27,500 bases of DNA from Prorocentrum cordatum (Eukaryota > Sar > Dinophyceae > Prorocentrales > Prorocentraceae): assembly GCA_963575745.1 (NCBI GenBank), contig CAUYUJ010018470.1, forward strand, positions 17,501 to 45,000, in the 5' to 3' direction. Positions 7,637 through 14,715 of this stretch are shown here, piece by piece. Both the position numbers and the translations under genes were made by a program. Below the pieces are notes generated by a model. It saw only the letters and a program-made list of their open reading frames with translations. It searched no databases and was not told the DNA's origin. Position 1 is the stretch's first letter. Each line of letters starts with the position of its first letter.

Positions 7637-7720
7637 CGCGGCGGCGGCGGGGTCGGCGGCGGCGGCGGCCGTAGCGGCAGCGTCCGTAGCGGCGGCGTCC
7701 GTAGCAGCGGCGGCGGCGGC
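7510..7720. repeat. (ACG)n tract followed by (GGC)n tract
   Basis: A nearly pure (ACG/GAC)n run to about 7582 is followed directly by (GGC)n, which decays into GTAGCGGCGGC units by about 7720. Poly-Thr, poly-Arg and poly-Gly frames here are by-products of the period. Confidence 0.9.
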
Positions 7721-8190
7721 GGCCGCTCCTCTGGCGCCTCGGGCGCAGAGCCTGCGTCGACGCCTGGGAGGCTCTGGGGCGCCTCTCGCAAGGGTTCTGG
7801 TGCGCCCCCAGGGATTGCGGTGGCCAGAAGGTACCGCAGGACAGGTCTGGGGGGCGACTGCTGCAAGGAGGAGGAAGGGAGGGGAAGAACGTCGGGAAGA
7901 ATTGCGGTGCCTGGGTCGAGGAGGAAGACGCGCAATGTCGGAGCAACTTTTCACCTCGGAACTGGAGTAAGGCGAAATCCGCACTAAGGCCAGAATCACC
8001 GCAGCAACCTGCACGTGATTGGTCGAGAAACAGGTGCCACTGTCAACGAGACAGTAAGTCGGGGCGATATTGTCGGCTGGCTACCCAGAGACAGCGATCA
8101 AGGCAGCGACGACCACAGTGATAGTTGAGCTTCAGCCTCATTTGGGTGAGAAGGGGATTGGGAATGGGAAAAGGGAAGAAGTGGGGGCGT

Positions 8191-8247
8191 GACTCCCCCT
8201 CCTCCTCCTCCTCCTCCTCCTCCTCCTCCTCCTCCTCCTCCTCAGCC
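8191..8247. repeat. (TCC)n tract
   Basis: Nineteen or so TCC triplets with a single AGCC break at the right end. Confidence 0.9.
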
Positions 8248-8333
8248 TCCTTGTCCTCTTCCCCATTCCATCAACAGAAATTTGGGCTCAAGCCGTGTCG
8301 CGCTGAGGGGAGTGCAGCACGAACATGCTTCGG

Positions 8334-8835
8334 CACGGCGTGCCCGTGCGAGCCAATCTCGACGGGGTGGACGCAGCGGCTGCTGGGCCTGCCACTGCGT
8401 CAGTGGAGGCCTCATGCCGCGCAGGAGTCGCGCCACCTCTGCCTGGGCCCCCCGAGGAGGAGGCAAGGGCACAGAGGCGGGACGAGCGGCTCGCGGACGC
8501 GCGCCTGCAGCTGCGGGCAGACCTCAAAGGGGAGGCCGAGGCGTTCCAGAGCAACGTCATCGAGGAGGGGTGCTGCGGAAGCTGGAGCCGATCGCGGTAG
8601 AGGCGCTTCCGCTGGCGGTGCACCACGAGTTGGCGGGGCGACCGCCCGCCTCGGTGCAGGCGAGGAGCGAGCCGGCCGCGCGGCCCTCCGAGTCCCCCGC
8701 GGGCCGCTGCAGGAGCCGCGGCCCACCCGGGGAGCTCGCCGCCGCGGTCGACGGGCAGGCTGCCGCGCGGCCGCAGTGCGAGCGGAGGGCGCCGCACGCG
8801 CGCACGGCTGGGGCCGGCGGGCCCATCCGGCGTTA
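8334..8835 (+). CDS. candidate coding region, frame broken near 8565; function unknown
   Basis: The plus frame up to about 8565 encodes a helical, charged stretch (PPEEEARAQRRDERLADARL, then QLRADLKGEAEAFQSNVIEE) with mostly G or C third positions. At the GAGGAGGGGTGC run near 8565 the protein-like reading moves to another frame: VLRKLEPIAVEALPLAVHHE, then LAGRPPASVQARSEP, to a stop at 8834-8836. A 2-nt difference separates the frames, so this is either a very small intron, a sequencing error in the G run or a pseudogene. No family is recognised. The left edge is arbitrary. The strand choice rests on composition. Confidence 0.3.
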
Positions 8836-8916
8836 GGAGGCAACTACAGCAAGGGTTTCGCAAGGAGGATGAAGCCCCGTTTGGGAGATGTTGCGCCGGA
8901 ATGGGCCTCGGACTAA

Positions 8917-9006
8917 GCAGGATCAGGCCGGATGAAGCAGGATGAAGCGGGATTAAGGCGGATTAGGCGGGATTAAGCGGGATGAAGCCGGATTAAGCGG
9001 GATTTC
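8917..9006. repeat. GCGGGATTAA-type 9-11 bp minisatellite
   Basis: Around nine tandem copies of GC(A/G)GGAT(T/G)AA with small length changes (GCAGGATGAA, GCGGGATTAA, GGCGGATTAG). Confidence 0.75.
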
Positions 9007-9759
9007 GGACCAGGGCTAAATCAGAATTTGACCTCCCAGGAGTTGCATCCGAACCGGCGGTGAGCTGCGGGGGGGCCGAGCAGAAGAGGAGGTCGCTGGA
9101 CACGGCTCCCAAGGCGTCGGCCGTCGGCTCGCAGCAGGGGTCGCCGGGCCCGGTGCCGCTCAGCCGCAGTGCGGGTCGGAGCCCACGTGCGCGCAAGTGC
9201 CATGGCGGCTGGGCTGCGCCGATGCAGAGAACACAGGAATCGCTGGGGCGGCTTGCACTGCGCCCGCGGTGCCGCAGCCGCAGCCGCACGGCGGTGTCGC
9301 GAGCGGTGGCGGAGGATGCGGAGGAGAAGCGCCATACTTCTTGCACTCCGTCACGGTCTGGTGGCACGGCCAGGTCCGCCAGCTCGGGTGCTGGACCTCC
9401 AACGGAAATCACGGCACCATGGGTGGTGGACGCGATGCGCAGGGCGAAGGGCATGACTCTGTCCACGGGCACGTCCCTCCCGTCCGAGAGTGCGGCAAGG
9501 CAGCGCCTGCGGCCCAAGAAGCAGCAGAGCGCACCGAATTAGGCTGAAGGAATGGAGGGGGCCGCGGAAGGAGCGAGCGCCGTGTGGCTCCTTGACGTGC
9601 GGCTGCCTGGTGGAGGGCCTCGCGCCGCTGGATGCCCAGGAGCGCGAGGACACTTCTGGGGGCCCTTTCGGCAAACGGGTCACTGGTATGGCTTCCCGTG
9701 GCCCGTGGCCCGCGCCCACGGTCCTATAGAGAACGTTTGGCCCGCGCCCACGGCCCGCG
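9007..9759. other. region open on both strands, gene content undecided
   Basis: Both strands carry balanced, protein-like frames. On the minus strand 9517-9400 reads GRRRCLAALSDGRDVPVDRV and onward, and near 9800-9760 a segment reads DLRALLDEAFGPAAGRG. Overlapping plus-strand frames are no less plausible. Neither matches a family I know, so no gene is called. Repeated phrases CCCGTGGCCCGCGCCCACG (9702-9720) and GGCCCGCGCCCACG (9738-9751) suggest a local duplication. Confidence 0.35.
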
Positions 9760-9883
9760 GCGGGGCCAAAGGCTTCGTCGAGGAGAGCTCGGAGGTCGGG
9801 GGGAGTCCTCGAGCAGGACTCCGGCCTTCGCTCGGAGTGCGCCTGCGGCACCGAGGAAACTTGGGCGGGCCTCTGGTGACCTT
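9760..9883 (+). CDS. candidate exon upstream of an element insertion; function unknown
   Basis: The plus frame reads AKGFVEESSEVGG and, to its end, GVRLRHRGNLGGPLVT at the GACCT target site. Removing the element at 9884-10056 with one GACCT copy restores an open frame into TSRGRWADEGTPLEELAF. That is the main reason for calling it. The minus strand also stays open across the junction, so strand is not settled. No family recognised. Confidence 0.3.
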
Positions 9884-10056
9884 AGGGGAACGAACACTGA
9901 CATAAACATACAAACTCGATGCTCCGCGCGGATTTCTCGGATCCGCGCAGGACTCCCCTGGCGGCGCCTCCGGCGCCGCCCCCGGCGCCAGCGCGGACCC
10001 GAGAAATCCGCGCGGACCTCCGAGTTTTTATGTTTATGTCAGTGTTCGTTCCCCTA
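9884..10056. mobile_element. TAGGGGAACG-family element (copy b), 5-bp duplication GACCT
   Basis: A 173-bp element with perfect ends TAGGGGAACGAACACTGACA and, on the reverse strand, TAGGGGAACGAACACTGACA. It is flanked by GACCT at 9879-9883 and 10057-10061. Arms continue through ATAAACATA-AAACTCG and CCGCGCGGA, and the centre is a GGCGGCGCC hairpin. This is the best-preserved copy of the family here. Its position within an otherwise continuous open frame suggests it may be spliced out as an intron. Confidence 0.85.
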
Positions 10057-10061
10057 GACCT

Positions 10062-10255
10062 CGCGCGGCCGCTGGGCGGACGAGGGGACTCCCCTCGAAG
10101 AGCTGGCCTTCGTGGAGTTCCTGGCCGCGCCGAGGCGGAGGCACCCTGCCAGGAGTGCTCCGAGGCGCCGGCGCGGTCACTCGCGCCAGGGGTGGCGGCT
10201 CGCCTGCTCGCGCGAGGCCCACGCGTCCGGGCCGAGCTGGACGCAGGTCGGCTCC
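10062..10255 (+). CDS. candidate exon downstream of the element; function unknown
   Basis: The plus frame continues from the element junction as SRGRWADEGTPLEELAFVEF and then LAAPRRRHPARSAP. The first 25 residues look like a folded-protein segment. Beyond about 10150 the frame is Arg-rich and less convincing, and an exon end in that area is likely. No family recognised. Confidence 0.3.
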
Positions 10256-10278
10256 CGCAGCAGCGGGGCACCGCGCTC

Positions 10279-10432
10279 TCCCTCCCTCCCCCTCTCCCTC
10301 CCTCCCTCCTCCCTCCTCCTCCTCCCTCCCTCCTCCCTCCTCCTCCCTCCCTCCCTCCTCCCTCCCTCCTCCTCCCTCCCTCCTCCCTCCCTCCTCCTCC
10401 CTCCTCCTCCATCCTCCCTCCTCCTCCCTCCG
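10279..10432. repeat. (TCC)n/(TCCC)n tract
   Basis: About 155 bp of pure pyrimidine on the plus strand, TCC with frequent extra C. It separates the candidate exons at 10062 and 10480. Confidence 0.9.
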
Positions 10433-10479
10433 GCTGCGGACGCTCCCGGCCAGAGCACGGAGGAGGCGCCGCGGAGGGC

Positions 10480-10662
10480 GAGCTCGAGAGCGTCGCCGCC
10501 CTTGCCCGTTTGCTGGCGGATCGCCTCCAAGCGGGAGCGCTGCCTGCTGACCTCCCGAAGGAGTGGGGGGTTATCCTGGCGGCGTCCAGCCGGTACAGCT
10601 TCGCGGGAATGACGGTGCCCATAGGCAAGGCGCTGTGCGAGGAGCTGTGCGCGCTGCTCTGA
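10480..10662 (+). CDS. candidate terminal exon of an unidentified protein
   Basis: The plus frame reads ELESVAALARLLADRLQAGA, LPADLPKEWGVILAASSRYS and FAGMTVPIGKALCEELCALL and stops at TGA 10660-10662. Amphipathic helix patterning, Trp/Tyr/Phe content and G/C-rich third positions all look like a real C-terminus. The TCC tract upstream would be intronic. It may belong with the candidates at 9760 and 10062. No family is recognised. The complementary frame is open as well but richer in Arg and Gln. Confidence 0.4.
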   Translation, partial: ELESVAALARLLADRLQAGALPADLPKEWGVILAASSRYSFAGMTVPIGKALCEELCALL

Positions 10663-10796
10663 GGCCGACGCCGCAGCGGGAAGTTCCCAGGGGCTGAGGC
10701 GCTCTAGGTGCCCGCTCGGGCCGGCCTTGTGGACTTCTACCCCATCACCTCCTCCTTTCTGGAGTTGCGCACCTGCTCCCCATTCCCACTCCCCCT

Positions 10797-10851
10797 CGAG
10801 GAGGAGGAGGAGGAGGAGGAGGAGGAGGAGGAGGAGGAGGAGGAGGAGGAC
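10797..10851. repeat. (GAG)n tract
   Basis: Eighteen GAG triplets, followed at 10866-10895 by (GAGGGG)n. Confidence 0.9.
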
Positions 10852-11059
10852 AGAGCAGGTCTGAGGAGGGGGAGGGGGAGGGGGAGGGGGAGTAGGCAAT
10901 AGAGCAGAACGCGAAGGACGAGGGGATTGGCCGAATCGTAACTATCGCGGTGGTTCCAGCTGCGCCTGACATGAGCTAGCCACCTGCACTCCATGCAGTC
11001 GACGAAAAGAAAAAACAGCACTCGGCCATCGATGGCTCCGCACCGACAACTCAGCCGCA

Positions 11060-11192
11060 CAGGAGGAGGAGGAGGAGGAGGAGGAGGAGGAGGAGGAGGA
11101 GGAGGAGGAGGAGGAGGAGGAGGGGGGGGGAGGAGGCAGGAGGAGGAGGAGGAGGAGGAGGAGGAGGAGGAGGAGGAGGGGGAGGAGCAGGG
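11060..11192. repeat. (GGA)n polypurine tract
   Basis: About 130 bp of GGA triplets with a short poly-G interruption near 11122 and GCAG breaks at the right end. Confidence 0.9.
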
Positions 11193-11318
11193 GGAGCAGG
11201 GAAGGGTCGGAGCATGGAGGGAGGCGGGAGCCTTCGCTCCCGAGGCTTGCCTCGGAAAGGAAGAGGACTCGGTCCCGACGCTCCTCGGACAGAGAAGCGC
11301 GTCCCACTGCTCGCAAAT

Positions 11319-11414
11319 CAGGGGAAACGAAGAATGACATACGTAAACATAAAAACTCGGAGGTCCGCGCGGACCTCCGAGTTTTTGTGCTTATGTCACT
11401 CTTCGTTTCCCCTA
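11319..11414. mobile_element. TAGGGGAACG-family element (copy c), minimal hairpin
   Basis: The 96-bp copy is almost a pure hairpin. The arms CAGGGGAAACGAAGAATGAC and (reverse strand) TAGGGGAAACGAAGAGTGAC meet at the palindrome GGAGGTCCGCGCGGACCTCC. Flanks CAAAT (11314-11318) and CAACT (11415-11419) are a one-mismatch 5-bp duplication. It lacks the GC-rich core of copies a and b. It lies about 145 bp downstream of the SHMT stop codon (gene strand), so it may fall in the 3' untranslated region. Confidence 0.75.
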
Positions 11415-11559
11415 CAACTGGCCTGGAGCCGCCGCGTCGGATATACGGATCCACTGCACTGGGACGGGCAGGCGTGCTGCCGACCTCTTGCGAGCAGGCA
11501 CCTCGCCGAGCGGCGGAGGGCGCGCCCGGTGAGCGGGGCAGCGGCGCGGCCCGCCCGAC

Positions 11560-11608
11560 TCAGAGGCCGGGATAGCCGAAGCTGGAGGCGAACGCGTGCA
11601 CCTCCTTC
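11560..11608 (-). CDS. SHMT: serine hydroxymethyltransferase, exon 4 (C-terminus)
   Basis: This 49-nt exon encodes KEVHAFASSFGYPGL and a TGA stop at 11562-11560. It supplies the usual end of SHMT, where an Arg/Lys-rich helix leads to F-A-x-x-F-x-x-P-G. Spliced to exon 3 it gives AALRKEVHAFASSFGYPG, an excellent family match and the proof of the join. The exon is separated from exon 3 only by the element at 11610-11934 and its duplicated target, so this split is due to that element. The exact splice position can slide within the duplicated GGAAG. AG|GAAG at both ends would make it a GA-AG intron. Confidence 0.88.
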
Positions 11609-11609
11609 C

Positions 11610-11934
11610 TGAAGGGGCCCAGGGGCAAACAAAGGAATAGACACGAAATGATAGGATCCCCCATATGTTCCCATAGTGTCCGGGTTTTCGCCTTCCCCCC
11701 CTCACTTCCCACATTTTCCTGTATTGGGGGGCCACATGTGAACCCTACCCCTACCCCCCACGATTTTCGAGGGGGAGGGTGGGGTTCACTTTGTTCGGGA
11801 GCTCCCGAGCGAAGTGAACCCCACCCTCTCCTCAAAAATCGTCGGGGGTATGGGGTAGGGTTCACATGTGGCCCCCTATATATTTCCCTGGGAGTCGACG
11901 ATTCATTGTGTCTGTGTGTTTCTTCCACTCCCGA
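11610..11934 (-). mobile_element. introner-like element forming SHMT intron 3
   Basis: The 325-bp unit is flanked by CTTCC at 11605-11609 and 11935-11939 (GGAAG on the gene strand). On the minus strand it starts TCGGGAGTGGAAGAAACACA and ends TGGGCCCCTTCA, like the 165-bp copy at 4931-5095. The size difference is explained by a nested ~150-bp palindrome (11727-11876). Removing the element and one target copy restores the uninterrupted SHMT reading frame exactly. The first G of the target copy completes TTCAG, so the element supplies most of the 3' splice signal itself. Confidence 0.88.
11727..11876. mobile_element. 150-bp palindromic element nested in the SHMT introner
   Basis: The arms GGGGGCCACATGTGAACCCT and its complement at the right edge continue as inverted repeats nearly to the centre GGGAGCTCCC near 11800. 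The shorter sister element at 4931-5095 lacks it, and the two elements align again on both sides, which shows a secondary insertion. TAT lies on both sides (11722-11724; 11877-11879), a possible short duplication. Confidence 0.8.
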
Positions 11935-11938
11935 CTTC

Positions 11939-12027
11939 CTCAGCGCCGCGATGTCGGCGTTGCCCGCGAGGCCAGCCTCGAAGTCCTTCAGCTTCTTGCC
12001 CTTCTCAGCCTGGATCTTCAGGGCGAT
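11939..12027 (-). CDS. SHMT: serine hydroxymethyltransferase, exon 3
   Basis: Encodes IALKIQAEKGKKLKDFEAGL and AGNADIAAL, the helix near the SHMT C-terminus that follows FLDRC-Q. The acceptor CCCCCCCCAG|ATC (12028/12027) comes after a long pyrimidine run, since the (GGA)n tract at 12063-12291 is (TCC)n on this strand. Joining exon 2 (TGCTGCCAG) to ATCGCCCTG keeps the frame and gives FLDRCCQIALKIQ. The 3' side is the duplicated target of the introner. This exon is 5.9 kb from exon 2 and is recognisable only because its protein sequence is so conserved. Confidence 0.88.
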
Positions 12028-12062
12028 CTGGGGGGGGCCGGCAGGTCGCCCCCACCGGGGGC

Positions 12063-12291
12063 AGAGGGGGGGGGAGGAGGGATGAGGAGGAGGAAGGAGG
12101 AGGAAAGGAGGAGAGGAGGAGAGGGAGGAGGAGAGGAGGAGGAGGAGGAGGAGAGAGGAGGGGGAGGAGAGGAGGAGAGGGGAGGAGGAGGGGAGAGGAG
12201 GAGGAGGAGGAGGAGGAGGAGGAGGAGAGGAGGAGAGGAGAGGAGGAAGGAGGAGGAAGGGAGGAGGAGAGGAGGAGGAGGAGGAGGAGGA
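12063..12291. repeat. (GGA)n tract upstream of SHMT exon 3
   Basis: About 230 bp of GGA/GAG triplets on the plus strand, which reads as (TCC)n on the SHMT strand. It ends about 35 nt before the exon 3 acceptor and could act as an oversized polypyrimidine tract. Confidence 0.9.
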
Positions 12292-12354
12292 GGCAACGCT
12301 GCTGTCATGCGCGACAGCGCCCGTGACTGACCCTGGCCCCCGCCCACCTCCCCC

Positions 12355-12465
12355 CGCCCCTGGTCACGTCACGAGTCGCGCCGGCACCGTCCGAGAACTG
12401 GCCACTCCTGGGCATCCCCAGGCAGTCCCAGACGGTGTGGGTGCGAAGCGTGACGTGGCCACCCC
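12355..12465. repeat. foldback element with ~30-bp arms
   Basis: The left arm TGGTCACGTCACGAGTCGCG and the reverse complement of the right arm, TGGCCACGTCACGCTTCGCA, remain complementary for about 30 bp. No target-site duplication was seen. It lies in SHMT intron 2. Confidence 0.5.
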
Positions 12466-12523
12466 CTCCCCCCCTCCACCCCCCTCGGTCACGCCCGCTA
12501 GCTCCAGGAGATATGGAAGAACA

Positions 12524-12670
12524 AGCTCGAATCACCTTCGGAAGTCCGCGCGGACTTCTCGGGTCGCCACGGGACCCCCTCCCCTGGCGAGCGGAGCGCG
12601 CCAAAAGCGGCGCGGGAGGGGTCGCTCGGCGGGCTTGGCGCCGATGCAAGAGAGCCGCGCAGACTGCGCT
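12524..12670. repeat. degenerate relative of the TAGGGGAACG family
   Basis: TTCGGAAGTCCGCGCGGACT, TCTCGGGTC and GCGGAGCGCGCCA occur in the same order as in copy a (6457-6633). The terminal TAGGGGAACG ends are gone. GAAGTCCGCGCGGACTTC (12539-12556) is a perfect palindrome. Confidence 0.45.
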
Positions 12671-13123
12671 GCGGGCGTCCGCGTCCGCGTCGCCAGGATC
12701 ATCACCCTGCCCTGCAATGAGCTCGCTGTCGCCACCCCCGCTGCGTGCACGCCGCCGCGCGTAGACATATGGCAAAGGGGCGCTCTAGCGGGAACGCCGT
12801 GCGTCCCCTGCACCCTAGGTCATCTAACTTCGCGCATCGCGCCCCGCGATGCGCGACGCATGGTTATCTTCGCGCCCTCGCGCCGCCGCCCTGGAGAACG
12901 GCGCCTCTCCGATCCGAGTCGCAATGCGCGAATCGCGATTTTCTTCGCGCCCCTAGGGGGCCCCTAGGCACCCCGAACTGGTGCAGCTCTGCCGACGGAA
13001 ATCAAAAGGTACGGATACCGCTACTCCCCAGACCTCTCCAAGGGTGCGTCCTGACCCGCATTTCGAGGCGCATCCAAGATGGCGATGAGATCCCCCCCAG
13101 AGGCCGTGCTCCTCTGGCCTCCC
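12671..13123. other. part of SHMT intron 2, no gene seen
   Basis: GC-rich sequence with small palindromes such as CGCATCGCGCCCCGCGATGC near 12834 and CCTAGGGGGCCCCTAGG at 12951-12967. The latter may mark the edge of a foldback, since CCCTAGG also occurs near 12814. No coding frame is convincing. Confidence 0.4.
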
Positions 13124-13375
13124 CCCCCTCAACCTCCTCCTCCAAGTCCTCCTCCTCCTGCTCCTCCTCCTCCTCCTCCTCCTCCTCCCCTCCTCCTCCT
13201 CCCCTCCTCCTCCTCCTCCGTCCTCCTCCTCCTCCTCCTCTCTCTCCTCCTCCTCCTCCTCCTCCTCCTCCTCCCCCCTCCCTCCGCCTCCGCCTCCGCC
13301 TCCGCCTCCTCCGCCTCCTCCTCCCTCCTCCTCCTCCTCCTCCTCCACCTCGTCCTCCTCCTCCTCCTCCTCCCC
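13124..13375. repeat. (TCC)n tract with CTCCGC variant block
   Basis: About 250 bp of TCC triplets. A TCCGCC sub-array sits at 13282-13316 and a few CCC-rich breaks occur. Confidence 0.9.
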
Positions 13376-13739
13376 GTGCCAATGGGGCGCAGGGCTCCTG
13401 TTTTGTAGTCGGGTGAGGCCCGTGCCTGTAAGGAGACCATCGATCTCCGAAGAGCACCTCACCCGAGCCTCCAGGAGTTACGCCACCGGGGCGACACAGG
13501 CAATCCGGTTTCAAATAGGGGTTCTCCCAACCCCGCTTGAAAATCGCCATGTCAAGCGAGCATATCAGGAGGCTGGACATCGTTTCCCGGCTCCTCCATA
13601 CCTGACTTATGAATCTAGTTATTCTGTGGCATTCGCACGAGGTGTATTACCTCCACAGGGCAGTGCCCTGATACGGCTGTATGGGGGTGGGCCTTCCCCA
13701 GTCTTGCATTATTGAGAAGGGTAGTCTCAGGCAGTGTGT
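13376..13739. other. SHMT intron 2 single-copy stretch with two hairpins
   Basis: GTCGGGTGAGG (13409) pairs with CCTCACCCGAG (about 13457) around ATCTCC/GGAGA. TTTCAA-AGGGGTT pairs with AACCCC-TTGAAA at 13509-13542. No gene is seen. Confidence 0.4.
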
Positions 13740-14425
13740 GCACGCGTTGGCCCCTCATGCCGGGGTTCCGTTCCCTCATGCTCTTACCCCTCATGTTGGG
13801 GCTTGCCCTTCATGCGCCGACACACCATGCTGGGCCCTTGGTCCCTCACGCGTCGACCCCTCATGCTGGGGCCTTGGTTGGCCCCTCATGGATTGACCCC
13901 CACATGCTGGGTCAGTGCCCCTTCATGCGTCGGGGCTTCGGCCCCTCATGCCCTGACCCCTCATGCTGGGGCCTTGGCTGGCCCCTCATGCGGTGACCCC
14001 CTCATGCTGGGGCATTGGCCCTTCATGCGTTGACCCCTCATGCCAGGGCTTGGGCGCCTCATGCCCTGACCCGCTCATGCTAGGGCCTTGGCTGGCCCCT
14101 CATGCGTTGACCCCCTCATGCTGGGGGATTGGCCCTTCATGCGTTGTTCCCTCATGCCAGGGCTTGGGCGCCTCATGCCCTGACACGCTCATGCTGGGGC
14201 CGTGGCTGGCCCCTCATGACCGCCCCCATGCTGGGGCATTGGCCCTTCATGCGTCGACCCATCAGCTGACCCCCTCATGCTGGGGCATTTGCCCTTCATG
14301 CGTTGACCCCTCATGCCGGGGCTTCGGACCCTCATGCCCTGACACCTCATGCTGGGGCCTTGCCTGGCCCCTCATGGGGCCCCCTCATGCTGGAGCATTG
14401 GCCCTTCATGTGTTGACCCTCATCT
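13740..14425. repeat. CTCATGC minisatellite with 114-bp higher-order period
   Basis: Basic units are 15-25 bp beginning CCTCATGC or CTTCATGC. They form a higher-order unit of 114 bp: GCCTTGGCTGG starts at 13971, 14085 and (as GCCGTGGCTGG) 14199. The last unit is lengthened by about 44 bp, with its copy at 14357. It lies in SHMT intron 2. Confidence 0.85.
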
Positions 14426-14452
14426 TCCCGTTCCAAAGGTTACCCCGAACAG

Positions 14453-14488
14453 GGCAGCCCCCTCCCCGTGTGCTACCCCTAACACGGG
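14453..14488 (+). repeat. left copy of direct repeat flanking the decamer array
   Basis: GGCAGCCCCCTCCCCGTGTG followed by CTACCCCTAACACGG. The right copy at 15763-15795 differs by a few substitutions and a 1-2 nt length change. Confidence 0.7.
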
Positions 14489-14680
14489 TACGGCAGGTTC
14501 GTGTCGTGCCGACCCCAGCGTTGGTTTTTGACACCGCAGGGATCGTTCAACCTTGAACGATCGGCCGCTGCCGCAACGTCCGATCGTTCAACATCGATCG
14601 ATTCTGGGTCGCCGGCGGCGTTCAACCTTGAACGCCCGCGCTGGGGTCGCCGCTGGTCGACACGACGCAAACCTACCGTA
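14489..14680. repeat. nested foldback element beside the decamer array
   Basis: The left arm TACGGCAGGTTCGTGTCGTG pairs with the right end, whose reverse complement is TACGGTAGGTTTGCGTCGTG. A second paired block is CGACCCCAGCG/CGCTGGGGTCG. Inside lie two palindromes, GATCGTTCAACCTTGAACGA (14552) and GCGTTCAACCTTGAACGC (14618). Confidence 0.65.
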
Positions 14681-14715
14681 GTCAGCTCTTTTCCACGCAC
14701 GCGCTACCCTCACCT

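Noticed and set aside
8281-8292. TTGGGCTCAAG resembling the 3' part of the dinoflagellate spliced leader (a retroposed mRNA relic)
   Set aside because: It has an extra G compared with the leader as I know it, no upstream leader part and no adjoining intronless gene, so it is probably chance.
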